The position numbers were made by a program, and so were the translations under genes. Under the pieces are notes generated by a model that saw only the letters and a list, made by a program, of their open reading frames with translations, had not been told where the DNA came from and did no database searches. DNA of 64,000 nt, taken from assembly GCA_026119855.1 (NCBI GenBank), contig JAOWBW010000162.1:749076-813075 (forward strand), in the 5' to 3' direction. The DNA is from Campanula takesimana (lineage: Eukaryota > Streptophyta > Magnoliopsida > Asterales > Campanulaceae). This document shows, in pieces, positions 11,097-22,791 of this stretch (position 1 is its first letter; each line of letters begins with the position of its first letter).

Positions 11097-11101
11097 AAAT
11101 T

Positions 11102-11834
11102 TGTTGGGTTGGTCCAGCCCATGTGGTGGCCAAAACCCATTGTTGTGAGCCCAAAAATAAAATCACAAAAGGAGGAAAATAAATGGTCATTTGCTGGAAC
11201 AATCTTAGGAAGATAAAAGGTCAGTTTCTAGACAATTCAAGAAAAAAAATCTGCTGCAACTTTCAGACAAGGGCTAGAGCAATTATTTAAGGTGTGAACC
11301 ACTCAAGTGTAGACACACAAGAGTGAGAAAGAGTGCAGCAAACATACAGCAACATTACAGCAGCAAATAGAGAGAATAGTGTTCGTGTGAGTACCAATTA
11401 GAAGGCGTGTTCGACTCCGATTGAGCTGAGATTTTGAGGGATTATTCTTGGTGTATTGCGTCACAAGAAGGTGCAATTCATTGGCTTGGAAATCCCCTAT
11501 TGCAGCTGTTTGGTATTGTTTCTCTAAACCCACTTTGTTCCCTTGTTGTTAGTATCCACCTAGTTGGTGAGACTTAGTTGTTGATCCAAGGACATTGTTC
11601 TTGAGTTGTTTGTTATCCTCTAGCTAGTCTAGAGAAGAACTTTGTAAACCCATCAGATTAGTGGAGTTGTTCTTGGACTAAGGTCCCGTGGTTTTTTCCG
11701 ATTTGGGTTTTCCACGTTAAAATCGATGCCTTGTTTTGGTTCTGTTTTGCTGCACTACTGTTGTCTTTGTTTTGTTCTGTTTGTGCAGTAATTGTGCATT
11801 ATCATCTTGTACTTTGTTGCTCTGTTACCCAACA
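11102..11834 (+). mobile_element. Copia 5' LTR
   Basis: TGTTGGGTTGG...TACCCAACA, 733 bp, equal in length to the 3' copy. A weak TATA-like ATTATTTAAGG sits at 11281-11291, followed by the likely transcript start. Confidence 0.95.
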
Positions 11835-11835
11835 G

Positions 11836-11848
11836 TGGTATCAGAGCC
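11836..11848 (+). other. Primer-binding site
   Basis: TGGTATCAGAGCC lies one base after the 5' LTR and is complementary to initiator Met-tRNA. Confidence 0.92.
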
Positions 11849-11873
11849 TGGTTATTTGGGACTGCGTGGGTGA

Positions 11874-13948
11874 ATGAGAATGGAGGAATCAAACGGAGCA
11901 ATGATCAAGCTGACTTCATCAAATTATTCAATCTGGAAGCCAAGAATGGAGGATATCTTGTACTACAAAGATCTCTATGCACCCATCGAAAGTGGCAGCG
12001 AAAAGCCGAAAGATAAGTCGGAGAAAGAATGGGAGATATTGCATAGAAAGGCTGTGGCAAACATTCGACAATGGGTTGATCAAAGTATCTTTCATCATGC
12101 TGCGAAGGATACTAGGGCGGATGAATTATGGCTGAAGTTGGAGTCCATGCACGAGAGACAACCGGCTCAAAACAAGGCTTCATTAATCCGGAGGATTGTG
12201 AATTTGAAGTACAAGGATGGACATAGCGTGATGGAGCATTTGAGTGACTTTCAAGGCCTTATGAATCAGCTCGGAACGATGAAATTGGTGCTAGATGATG
12301 AGGTACAAGCATTGTTGCTGCTTAGCTCATTGCCGGATAGTTGGGAGACTTTGGTGGTTTCACTTAGCAACTCAGCACCAAACGGAAAGCTAACAATGGA
12401 CATCGTCAAGGATAGCCTGTTGAATGAAGAAGCAAGGAGAAAAGAATTGGGGATGTCTTCCGAGCCACAATCCTTAGTGACAGAAAAGCCCGATAATCGC
12501 GGAAGAGGTAGAACCAGAAATTTCAACCCCAAGAACAATAGAAATCGAAGTAGCAGCCGGGGGAGATCTAGAGGGAGGTCTAAATCAGCTTCAAACTCTA
12601 ATTCAAGGAAGGAAATGACATGCTATCATTGCAAACAGCCCGGATATATGAAGAAGGAGTGCAGATTTTTGAAGAGGGAACAAGCTCGAGAAAGAAATGG
12701 AGAAAATAGAGAAGGAAATGAAACTACTGCAGATGCGACGGATGGTGATGTGATCATTGTTTGTGATGCCGGGTTTGTGAATCTCGCATGCCAAGAGAAT
12801 ATATGGGTTGTTGATTCGGGTGCCTCATTTCATGTAACTTCGCGGGCTGATTTCTTCACTTCCTACACTAATGGTGACTATGGTTGTGTTAGGATGGGAA
12901 ATGATGGAGCATCCAAGATTGTTGGCATTGGTGACATTCATTTGGAGACAAATGTGGGCTGCAAGTTAGTGTTAAAGGATGTGAGACATGTTCCCAACAT
13001 GAGAATGAATTTAATCTCAACCGGAAAGCTTGATGATGGTTTCAACAACCATTTTGGAGAAGGGAAATGGAAGCTTACAAGAGGTTCTCTTGTGGTGGCT
13101 AAGGGCAAGAAGACAAGTACGATCTACATGACAAATGCCAAGCTTAGCAAGGGAGAAATCAATGTAGCCGAGAGAGACTCTTCCATTGAGCTTTGGCGTA
13201 AAAGGCTTGGTCATTTGAGTGAGAAGGGACTGCAAATTTTGTCCAAGAAACAACTCTTGCCCGGAGCTAAAGGTACTTTCCTTAAAACTTGTGTTGATTG
13301 CTTAGCCGGGAAAACTCATAGAGTTGCATTTCGTAAATTCCCTCCTTCTAGAAAGCAAAATGTACTTGATCTAATCCACACTGATGTTTGTTTTATGCGA
13401 GATAAAACTCATGGAGGAGCAAGCTACTTCGTGACTTTTATAGATGATCATTCAAGAAAAGTGTGGACTTATGCCTTGAAAACAAAAGATCAAGTGCTAG
13501 ATGTCTTCAAGCAATTTCATACCGAGGTGGAAAGGGAAACGGGACTGAAATTGAAGCGTGTAAGAGATGATAATGGGGGAGAATATAGAGGCCTATTTGA
13601 AAATTATTGCAAGTTCCATGGAATCAAGCTCCAGAAAAGTGTGCCCAAGACTCCCCAACATAATGGTGTCGCCGAGAGAATGAATAGAACAATTTGCGAA
13701 AGGATTTTATGTATGCTCTCTCATGCCAAGCTACCTAAATCTTTTTGGGGTGAGGCAATGCGGACAGCGGTTGACTTACTCAACCTTTCTCCTTCCGCTC
13801 CATTAAAGGGTGATGTTCCGGAAAGAGTGTGGACCGGAAAAGAGGTGTCATATGAACACTTGAAGGTGTTTGGGTGTAAAGCCTTCATTCATGTTCCAAA
13901 AGATGAGAGGTCAAAGCTTGATGACAAGGCGAAGCAATGCATCTTCTT
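11874..13948 (+). pseudogene. Copia gag-protease-integrase (5' part of broken polyprotein)
   Basis: The first ATG after the primer site is at 11874 (MRMEESNGAM). Gag follows, with LTSSNYSIWKPRMEDILYYK typical of the lineage. Near residue 250 there is a zinc knuckle CYHCKQPGYMKKEC in which the expected His is Tyr. The protease motif VVDSGASFH starts near residue 312. The integrase zinc domain reads LWRKRLGH, where the first His of the HHCC set is Arg (residue 442). Integrase acidic residues are D504 (HTDVC), D566 (DDNGGEY) and E601 (VAERMN). Near 13949 one G is missing from the LGYGREEFG segment and the frame is lost. Confidence 0.92.
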
Positions 13949-14448
13949 GGATATGGACGTGAGGAATTTGGGTACAGATTATGGGACCCAATTGCAAGAA
14001 AACTTGTGAGAAGCCGGGATGTTATTTTTCTTGAAGATGAGACAATTAAAGACATTGAAAGGGGTGAAAAGAAGAAAAATGCAGCAGCTGGTCCAGTCAG
14101 TTTGAGGCCTATTACTCCACCTCAAACACGAGAAAATCATGGTGAAGAAGTACCAAATGAAGGCCATGGTGCAGCTGATCAAGAAGAGCAAGAAGGAGAG
14201 CATTTGGAGCAAGAAGAGCAAGTTGAAGAAGTGCCTATTCAGCCCGAACCAAGGAGGTCGACTAGAGAACTCAAAGCTTCCACAAGGTATTCCCCTAATG
14301 AGTATCTGATGTTGACTGACGGGGGAGATCCCGAAAGCTACCAAGAAGCCATGTCTCATGAGAAGAAGGGAGAGTGGAAGAAAACGATGCAAGAGGAAAT
14401 GAAATCACTCCAAGAGAACCACACTTATGACTTGGTAAGCTGCCCAAA
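13949..14448 (+). pseudogene. Copia integrase C-terminus and linker to RT
   Basis: This is the continuation in a shifted frame: LGYGREEFGYRLWDP, then an acidic Glu-rich linker and RRSTRELKASTRYSPNEY, normal for the integrase-RT boundary. Near 14449 a second one-base deletion in a G run of CPKGK shifts the frame again, just before KNKWVYKIK. Confidence 0.85.
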
Positions 14449-14934
14449 GGAAAAAGATCACTCAAGAACAAATGGGTTTATAAAATAAAGTCAGAGGAGA
14501 ACAATTCAAAGCCTCGGTACAAGGCACGACTGGTGGTAAAAGGTTTTTCCCAAAAGAAAGGTGTTGATTTTGAAGAAATTTTCTCTCATGTGGTAAAAAT
14601 GACTTCTATCCGAGTCGTTCTTGGATTGGCGGCAAGCTTGGACTTAGAAGTTGAACAACTCGATGTGAAAACGGCATTTCTTCATGGTGACTTGGAGGAA
14701 GAAATATGTATGGATCAGCCGGAAGGGTTCGAAGTCAAAGGCAAAGAGCATCTTGTGTGTAGATTGAGAAAGAGCTTGTATGGTTTGAAGCAAGCACCAA
14801 GGCAATGGTACAAGAAATTTGACTCTTTCATGATGAACCACGGGTACGTAAAAACCACTTCCGATCATTGTGTATTTGTTAAATATTTTGCTGAAAATGA
14901 TTTTATTATTCTCTTACTTTACGTGGATGATATG
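14449..14934 (+). pseudogene. Copia reverse transcriptase, 5' part
   Basis: In the third frame it reads KNKWVYKIK, ARLVVKGFSQKKGVDFEEIF, LDVKTAFLHGDLEEEI and LYGLKQAPRQWYKKFD, then the catalytic YVDDM at 14920-14934. One A is missing after YVDDM (expected YVDDMMIVG), giving a stop at 14935-14937. Confidence 0.9.
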
Positions 14935-15890
14935 TGATTGTTGGCCGTGATGGAAGTAAGATTGATAGATTGAAAAAGGAGTTGAGCAAGTCCTTTGCAA
15001 TGAAGGACTTAGGACCGGTAAAACAGATTTTGGGGATGAAAATCACAAGAGATCGAGAGAGTAGAAAAATCTGGTTGTCTCAAGAAAAGTATATTGAAAG
15101 GGTTCTTGAACGGTTCAAGATGAGCAAGGCAAAAGTTGTGAGCACTCCACTTGCGGGCCATTTCAAGCTAAGTTCTAAGCAATGTCCTACAAGTGAGAAA
15201 GAGAAGGAAGCAATGAAAAATGTGCCTTATGCATCCGCGGTTGGAAGCTTGATGTATGCCATGGTTTGTACAAGGCCGGATATAGCTCACGCCATTGGAG
15301 TTGTTAGTCGGTTTCTTTCCAATCTAGGGAAAGAACATTGGACAGCCGTTAAATGGATTTTTCGCTACCTTAGAGGTACTTCTAGAGTGTGTTTGTGCTT
15401 CGGAAATGGCAAGGCCATTCTTGATGGGTATACCGATGCAAATATGGTGGGTGATGTAGACTCAAGAAAATCAACCTCCGATTACATGATAACCTTTGCC
15501 GGGGCAGCAGTTTCATGGCAATCTAGACTTCAAAAATGTGTTGCATTATCGACCACGGAAGCCGAGTACATTGTTGCGACGGAGGCTTGCAAAGAGGTGT
15601 TATGGTTGAAGAAATTCCTACAAGAATTGGGTTTAAAGCAAGAGAGGTATGTGCTTTATTGTGATAGTCAAAGTACAATTCATCTTTTCAAGAATCCTAC
15701 TTTCCACTCAATATCGAAACACATAGATGTTCGGTATCATTGGATTCGTGATGTTTTGGATTCAAAATTGTTGGAGCTTGATAAAGTGCATACAGATGAC
15801 AATGGGTCCGACATGATGACTAAATCTTTGCCAAGTGAGAAGTTCGTTTTCTATCGAAAAGATGTCGGTTTGGTAGAGCCCCCCACATGA
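14935..15890 (+). pseudogene. Copia RT 3' part and RNase H
   Basis: It reads on from IVGRDGSKI through the RT connection (MKDLGPVKQILGMKI, YASAVGSLMYAMVCTRPDIA). RNase H follows, with GYTDANMVGDVDSRKSTS, STTEAEYI, CDSQST and SKHIDVRYHWIRD. The usual TDADMAGD is TDANMVGD. It ends at a TGA just before the polypurine tract. Confidence 0.9.
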
Positions 15891-15892
15891 GC

Positions 15893-15906
15893 TGGAGGGG
15901 GAGAAT
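15893..15906 (+). other. Polypurine tract
   Basis: GGAGGGGGAGAA lies directly before the 3' LTR and is the expected primer for plus-strand synthesis. Confidence 0.85.
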
Positions 15907-16639
15907 TGTTGGGTTGGTCCAGCCCATGTGGTGGTCAAAACCCATTGTTGTGAGCCCAAAAATAAAGTCACAAAAGGAGGAAAATAAATGGTCATTTGCT
16001 GGAACAATCTTAGGAAGATAAAACGTCAGTTTCTAGACAATTCAAGAAAAAAAATATGCTGCAACTTTCAAACAAGGGCTGGAGCAATTATTTAAGGTGT
16101 GAACCACTCAAGTGTAGACACACAAGAGTGAGAAAGAGTGCAGCAAACATACAGCAACATTACAGCAACAAATAGAGAGAATATTGTTCGTGTGAGTACC
16201 AATCGGAAGGCGTGTTCGACTCCGATTGAGCTGAGATTTTGAGGGATTATTCTTGGTGTATTGCGTCAGAAGAAGGTGCAATTCCTTGGCTTGAAAATCC
16301 TCTATTGCAGCTATTTGGTATTGTTTCTCTAAACCCACTTTGTTCCCTTGTTGTTAGTATCCACCTAGTTGGTGAGACTTAGTTGTTGATCCAAGGACAT
16401 TGTTCTTGAGTTGTTTGTTATCCTCTAGCTAGTCTAGAGAAGAACTTTGTAAACCCATCAGATTAGTGGAGTTGTTCTTGGACTAAGGTCCCGTGGTTTT
16501 TCCCGATTTGGGTTTTCCACGTTAAAATTGCTGCCTTGTTTTGGTTCTGTTTTGCTGCACTACTGTTGTCTTTGTTTTGTTCTGTTTGTGCAGTAATTGT
16601 GCATTATCAGCTTGTACTTTGTTGCTCTGTTACCCAACA
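15907..16639 (+). mobile_element. Copia 3' LTR
   Basis: 733 bp with the same ends as the 5' copy. The differences are scattered substitutions; no length change was found. Confidence 0.95.
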
Positions 16640-16644
16640 AAATT

Positions 16645-17560
16645 CCATCAAAACCCATTACCCCTTTGACTCAGTCAAAAATAGCTTTTAAATACCAAAA
16701 CTACCCCTCCATCTAATAATACCCTAATTTCCCCCCTACCCCTCATTCAGTAACAACACGCACACACTTTCTCTCAAACCCTCTCTCTCTCTAACCTCCG
16801 CCCCGGCCACTACTCCGATACCCCTCCAGCCTTCTTCCCCGGCGACTTCCATTTTCCTTGGCCGCCTTCATCTTCTCCGTCGGTCTCCATTTCTCTAGCG
16901 CCTCTTCAAGAACTTCCCCACGAGCTTCTTCTTCGGCATCGGACGCTCTCCTCTTACTTACAGCAAGTTCGGAAGTTCGTCTACTCCGGCACTGCATTAG
17001 CGTATAAATGATCTGTGATTAAACCGGAGCTCTAACACGACCGTCGCACGTCGCACGGTCTCTTCATATTCTCAGGCGTCCCAAGCGCCTTCTCCGACTT
17101 TGTTGATTCAGATCTGGACATATCTAAGTCTAGATCTGGCTACCTCCACTTAGATCTGAATATGAATGTTTAAGGCGATGACAAAATCAATTAAGCTGAT
17201 CAAGGGACAGAGGATTATTGTGATTTTCTTATTTATCTTACTTAACTTATCCTTGGTTGGGATTGAGATACTGTTCAAATTATTTGTTGTTCATTGGAGG
17301 ATTTAGATGTCGAAATTTGAAAAATAATTGGGTTTGAGATATCGTTTTTCTTGCTGTTATTCAAGATCTTGTTGATTTTGTTGGGTTTTTTTTTTCTTTT
17401 TAAAGATTTAATTTTTAATTTGTGGGTATTAAGGAAAAGAAATAGGTTCAACATCAAAGACAGTGAGGAAATTAGAGGTGGTGTCACCAGTGCCGGCAGA
17501 TATAGACATAGCAAACTCTGTTACCTCTACACATCTCTGAGATTGCTTAAGACCTCAATC
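16645..17560 (+). other. C/T-rich leader, possible 5' part of a plus-strand gene
   Basis: CCCTCTCTCTCTCTAACC at about 16778 is followed by a 70-codon open frame without ATG (about 16795-17008; codons read PPPRPLLRYPSSLL and onward). Then comes an AGATCTGG-rich stretch like a 5'-UTR intron. No product is recognisable and no splice chain could be built. It may be the promoter and leader of a gene displaced or broken by the Copia and tandem-array insertions. Confidence 0.25.
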
Positions 17561-17607
17561 TCAGCTCTAATCACTATGATCTCTATGGCAAATATAAGGC
17601 CAATGTT

Positions 17608-17640
17608 AAGCTCTACTCTACTCTACTCTACTCTTCTCTA
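17608..17640 (+). repeat. (CTCTA)n microsatellite
   Basis: About six CTCTA units, the last imperfect. Confidence 0.8.
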
Positions 17641-17808
17641 CATACATCTAAAAATCCATTTGAATCAATTCAGGATACACCCAGATCATTTTTAATTGCA
17701 AAAAGTAAATGCAAAATCAAAAACAATAAATTAAAATATACACAGACAACAGAAACACAAATATTGTTTTGTTATTTTTTAAAAGTTGAAAAAATTGAAA
17801 AACCAATT

Positions 17809-19640
17809 GACTCTTAACACTCTAATTATAAGAGTAGAGTAGGTCTTATACGTTAGTTATAGTAGTTTGACCGGATTTGACCAAAAAATATTAGTATTTA
17901 TTATTTTATTACAAGTTGGAAAAAAGTGAAAAAAATGACTCTTATACTCTAATTATAAGAGGAGAACGGGTCTTATATGTTAGTTATAAGAGTTTGACTG
18001 GATTTGACCAAATAAAATTAAATATATTTTTATTAAAAATAAAAAAGTGAAAAAATTGACTCTCATACTCTAATTATAAGAGGAGAACTTATCTTATACG
18101 TCGATTATAAGAGTTTGACCAGATTTTGACAAAAAAATATTATTTATTATTTTTATTAAAAGTTGGAAAAAGTAAAAAAAAATAATGACTCTTATAGTCT
18201 AATTATAAGAGTAGAGCAGGTCTTATACGTCAGTTATAAGAGTTTGACCGGATTTGACCAAAAAATATAATTTATTTTTTTTATTAAAGTTGGAAAAAGT
18301 GAAAAAAAAATGACTCTTATATTCATATTATAAGAGTAGAGCATGTCTTATACGTCAGTTATAAGAGTTTGACCACATTTGACCAAATAATATAATTTAT
18401 TTTTTTATTAAAGTTGGAAAAAGTTAAAAAAAATTGACTCTTATACTCTAATTATAAGATTAGAACTGATCTTATACGTTAGTTATAAGAGTTTGACCGG
18501 ATTTAACCAAAAAATATTATTTATTTTTTTATTAAAAGTTGGAAAAAGTGAAAAAATAACTCTTATACTCTAATTATAAGAGTAGAGCATGTCTTATACG
18601 TCAGTTATAAGAGTTTGACCACATTTGACCAAAAAATATTATTTTTTTAATTAAAAGTTGGAAAAAGTGAAAAAAAAAATGACTCTTATATTCTTATTAT
18701 AAGAGTAGAGCAGGTCTTATACGTCAGTTATAAGAGTTTGACCACATTTTACCTTTTTTTTTAATTAAAAGTTGGAAAAAGTGAGAATTTTTTTACTCTT
18801 ATACTCTAATTATAAGAGGAGAACATGTCTTATACGTTAGTTATAAGAGTTTGACCACATTTGACCAATTTTTTTTTATTTTTTTTATTAAAAGTTGGAA
18901 AAAGTGAAAAAATTGACTCTTATACTCTAATTATAAGAGTAGAGCGGGTCTTATACGTTAGTTATAAGAGTTTGACCGGATTTGACAAAAAAAAATATAT
19001 TATTTTATTAAAAGTTGGAAAAAGTGAAAAAATGACTTTTATACTCTAATTATAAGAGTAGAGCAGGTCTTATACGTTAGTTATAAGAGTTTGACTGGAT
19101 TTGACCAAAAAGATTATTATTTTTTTATAAAAGTTGGAAAAGTGAAAAAAATGACTTTTGTACTCTAATTATAAGAGTAGAGCAGGTCTTATACGTTATT
19201 AATTAGAAGAGTTTGACCGGATTTGACAAAAAAAAATTATTTCCTCCGTCCCAGAGTAAGAGTCATACTTTCCATTTTGGCCGTCCCAGAGTAAGAGTCT
19301 TATTCCTAAAATGGCAAATAATATTTACTATTCACCCCACTCATTCTCTCTCCTATTTTACTTTTATACTCACAACACCAATCAATTCACTATTCTCTCC
19401 CAATCATTCTCTCTCTTACTTTACTTTTACACTCACAACATTTACATCACTTCCAATATTTATTAATAAGTGTGCAAATGAGGGGTAGGACTCTTACACC
19501 GGGACGGAGGGAGTATTATTTTTTTTTATTAAAAGTTGGAAAAATTGAAGAAAAAAATGACTTATATACTCTAATTATAAGAGTAGAGCAGGTCATATAT
19601 GTTAGTTATAATAGTTTGACTGACATTTGACCAAAAAAAA
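17809..19640 (+). repeat. 13-copy tandem array, about 120-bp monomer
   Basis: Monomers start with (G)ACTCTTAT at 17809, 17938, 18058, 18187, 18312, 18436, 18558, 18681, 18794, 18915, 19034, 19153 and 19559. Spacing is 113-129 bp. Each contains the dyad CTCTTATACTCTAATTATAAGAG, then GGTCTTATACGT, GTTATAAGAGTTTGACC and an A/T tail with AAAGTTGGAAAAAGTG. A MITE interrupts the array at 19241-19515. Copies vary in A/T run length and at scattered bases. Open frames through it are not genes. Confidence 0.93.
19241..19515. mobile_element. Stowaway-like MITE inside the tandem array
   Basis: The left end is TTCCTCCGTCCCAGAGTAAG and the right end CTTACACCGGGACGGAGGGAG. A second CCGTCCCAGAGTAAG follows the first by about 38 bp, so the left end is partly duplicated. 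The internal CATTCTCTCTCCTA / CTCACAACA blocks also occur in the MITE at 45126-45399. Confidence 0.85.
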
Positions 19641-19776
19641 TGAGATTCAACTCCTAGGGGTAAATATGTCTTTTAAGCATGAATGGGTTTACTTGGGCTT
19701 TTGATTTAACTGTGGGTTTTCATGGAATTTTGATCTCGCCAAGGGGGCCTAGGGTCCAAAGCTCATACTAATAATA

Positions 19777-20030
19777 CCTCCGTCTCAGTTCAATGTGCAT
19801 TTTTATTGTTCATGTGGTCAATTTATTTGAACTTTGACCATTATTTTTTGAATATCTAGCTATTATTATACAATTTTCAAAAGTTGTTATCATGTTATTG
19901 TTAAAAATAGTATCAATAACATCTTTCAAAATTGCATTGAGATATATAGATTTTCATAAAATTAAGGTCAAAGTCCAATCAAATTGACTATAATAGTCAA
20001 ACATTGCGCATTGAGCTGGGACGGATGTAG
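19777..20030. mobile_element. Stowaway-like MITE
   Basis: The ends are CCTCCGTCTCAGTTCAATGTGC and GCGCATTGAGCTGGGACGGATG, with flanking TA on both sides (19775-19776 and 20031-20032). 254 bp, noncoding. Confidence 0.85.
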
Positions 20031-20031
20031 T

Positions 20032-20357
20032 ATATTTTTTTTATTAATGAGATTTTTTTTAAAAAAAAAGGAATTTCATTAATGAGATTAAAAATTCTAA
20101 CGAAAATGCTGATATGTCAAATGAGGTGTTCCAAATTCTAACTGAATGCTAATGAGAAAATTAATGTTCCATGAGTAGGTTTTGGGGGAAACTAGTTCAA
20201 GTTATAAAAAGTCTTGTTTTTAACCTTTAAACTCTATACCCTAAACCCTAAATTCAAAATTTAAACCGTAAACCTTAATCCCTATAAAAACAGGACTTTT
20301 TAACCCAACAATAAACTTTGAACAAACCATCACAACCACTAAGGACCACCACCATTT

Positions 20358-20413
<56 letters not shown>

Positions 20414-20808
20414 TTTGTTGGACATAAGTGGGTAATGCATATGCATGACAGCAAATTGAAAGAGCCCTCACAGTGGGAAAGGAATGGGTGCAATGCAATG
20501 CAGTGACCTCTAAGGCACGACTCCATTAGGCCTTGTAGAGCTCGCCCGGACCCGGACAAATTGCGATTACGGCGCGGGGGAAGTGGTTCGATCAATCGTC
20601 GTTTTCTCAACTGCGGACAAATTATTGGAATCCAATAAGTACACTGCCGCGTTTTCTTATTTAAGGTTGCAGTCTTGGATGACTGATTGACTGACCCAAA
20701 CATGGTAGGGCCCACGGCCTTTTAATTTGGGTTGGTTGTCAAGTGGTCCAACTTGAATCGGTTAAGTTGATCAATTTTTTTTTTCATTTTTTATTTAATA
20801 AAATGATA
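20032..20808. other. No gene recognised
   Basis: It contains a (GT)n(GA)n microsatellite at 20358-20414 and a short GC-rich patch near 20540-20600. A minus-strand open frame of about 146 codons spans the microsatellite. It matches no family I know, and its low-complexity tail argues against a gene. Confidence 0.6.
20358..20414 (+). repeat. (GT)n(GA)n microsatellite
   Basis: A compound dinucleotide run of about 57 bp. Confidence 0.95.
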
Positions 20809-21051
20809 CTCCCTCTGTCCCGGACTAAAGTTCTTAGTTTGACTGTACACGGAGATTAAGAAAAAGTAAATATTGTGAGTATAAAAAAGTAAGTAAGAGA
20901 AAGTAGGAGAGAAAAAGTGGGTAAAGAGTTTTTGTTGTGAGAATGACAAGTGTGTCTCATACTCCCATGGTCCATTTTAAGTAATAAATCAACTAAAAAC
21001 GTTAGTCTGAGACAAACTAAAAAGGAAAGTAAGAACTTTAGTCTGGGACAG
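20809..21051. mobile_element. Stowaway MITE
   Basis: Ends CTCCCTCTGTCCCGGACTAAAG and CTTTAGTCTGGGACAG, with TA duplications at 20807-20808 and 21052-21053. 243 bp. Confidence 0.88.
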
Positions 21052-21374
21052 TACTAAAACATGCTCCTCGTTGCTAACTTAAGTCATATTTTGAATTTAG
21101 GAAAATAATAATTATTTTATTATTTGAAATTGAGATGTGGCATTGTGCTAACTATAGATAAAGAGATTTAAATTGTACTATTTCAATATTTATAGAAAAT
21201 AATATTTTGGGTCGTTAGAGTTAGTATCACTTTGAGTTTACACATTTATTAAAAAACATACAAAAATATATATGTAAAAAATGTAATTAAATTTATGATA
21301 TAATTGTTCAAAGACTATTTATAATACAAGTGAGTAAAAAGTAAGTTAATAGGTGTTGGTTTGTTTGTAATTAG

Positions 21375-22497
21375 GGCAAATTGCAATTTAGTTACCCGTG
21401 TTTTACCCTAAGTTGCAATGTGGTTCCCAACGTTGAATTTTTTGCAACCCCCTTCCCGACATTGATTTTTTGTTGCAATCCAATGACAATTTTGTTAAAA
21501 ACGTAACTTTCGTTAAAAAAAACAGACCATGTGCTCCACACATGATTTTAGAGGGGCAAAGATGACATTTCACATGAAAGGTTAACTTTCGTTAAAAAAA
21601 TGTCCCTTCAACATGATGAAAAACTAACTTTCGTTAACAATTATCTTTAAAAAATATTATTATTTACCTACTTATAATTTATATGAACAATAACCACCGC
21701 CATTACCACCTTTCCATCGTTATTAGTTGCCACATCCACCGACTTCACTATGACATTTTTTTAAAGATAGATGTAATTCAAAAACCAAATCATCAACACA
21801 TCTCAAAAAAAGAACACAAAAAGAAAAAAAAAAACTTAAATCATCTGATTTCAAAATCAAATCTTTTTTACCAAATTAGATTTAAAATCAGAACAAGATT
21901 CCCCATGCAGATTTAAAAATCAAATCTTGTTGACCCATTTTTGTTCACATCACCACCAGATCAACATCGACCATCACCAATACGTCATATCCGGCTATTG
22001 TAGCACCAAACCATTCCGGCCAAGAAGAATCCGGCCAACAAGAGGTGTAACAACAACGCCGAAATTCACATTGATTCTCCATAATTGTTTCATATTTTGT
22101 TTAAATTAAGGAAAATCAAATGCAGAGGAATAGAAGGAGGGAAGGTACGACGATGTCGGCGAAGCTGGTGAGCGGAATTGCGATCGGTGGGTTGGGTGGA
22201 AGCCGTCAAGGTAGAAGAAGATATGAGGGATTTTCAAAATTGAATTAGGATATACCTGGATATAAGGGGAGGGGTTATTTGGTTTTAACTTTAATGCCAT
22301 ACGAAAAGTCTTTTTTGCCCCTTCAAAATCATGTGCGAGGCACACAGTGTGATTTTTAACAGAAGTTACGTTTTAACGAAATTTTCATTGGATTGCAACA
22401 AAAAGTCAATGTGAGGAAGGGGGTTGCAAAAATTTCAACGTTGGGAACCACATTGCAACTTCTGGTAAAACACAGGTAACCAAATTGCAATTTGCCC
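21375..22497. mobile_element. Mutator-like element with long TIRs (copy A)
   Basis: The ends start GGGCAAATTGCAATTTAGTT and GGGCAAATTGCAATTTGGTT. The inverted similarity runs about 180 bp inward, through GTTCCCAACGTTGA, GGGGTTGC and ACGTAACTT blocks. The 9-bp target duplication is TTGTAATTA / TTGTATTTA (8 of 9), the size expected of Mutator-like elements. The interior (about 21680-22250) has short open frames and two CCGGCCAA blocks but no transposase, so it is non-autonomous. Confidence 0.82.
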
Positions 22498-22544
22498 TTG
22501 TATTTATACAAACATCATAAAGATAAAGTTGTTTAAAACAATAT

Positions 22545-22636
22545 TCACCCTTTGTCACATTTTGAGAATGAGACTCTTACTCCTATGAGACGTATCAAAA
22601 AGAAAGTAGGACTCTTACTTTGAGACAGAAGGAATA
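22545..22636. mobile_element. MITE relic
   Basis: GAGACTCTTACTCCTATGAGACG and GTAGGACTCTTACTTTGAGACAG face each other as a degenerate inverted pair, resembling Stowaway ends such as those at 19241. Confidence 0.5.
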
Positions 22637-22791
22637 TCTATTTTTAAGAAATAGTTTCAGAAACTAATACTACCTCTGTGAAATGTTCAAAATTGCTCGT
22701 GTTTTATTTGTATATTGTTGTTAAGTTACCAATTGATCTAAAAGTTTAAGTTGTTAGACTAGATCCCAAGAATTTAAATAAAGCTTTCACA

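Larger units (their letters stand above)
11102..16639 (+). mobile_element. Near-intact Ty1/Copia retrotransposon, Tnt1/Tork-like
   Basis: It is 5538 bp with two 733-bp LTRs, a Met-tRNA primer site, gag-pro-int-RT-RNaseH order, a polypurine tract and a perfect target duplication AAATT (11097-11101 and 16640-16644). By eye the LTRs differ at roughly 19 positions (about 2.6%), so the insertion is fairly recent. The polyprotein is broken by three one-base deletions, near 13949, 14449 and 14934, and two zinc-binding His residues are replaced. Without a helper it should be immobile. Confidence 0.95.

Noticed and set aside
16791..16997. Arg/Glu-rich minus-strand frame of 68 codons
   Set aside because: It is the reverse of a C/T-rich leader; its composition follows from that bias.
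17809..19640. CRISPR-like repeat arrangement
   Set aside because: Monomers are contiguous variants about 120 bp long with no unique spacers, in a plant genome; it is an ordinary tandem repeat.
20275..20715. 146-codon minus-strand frame
   Set aside because: It includes a SLSLSL/HTHTHT stretch from the microsatellite and matches no known family.
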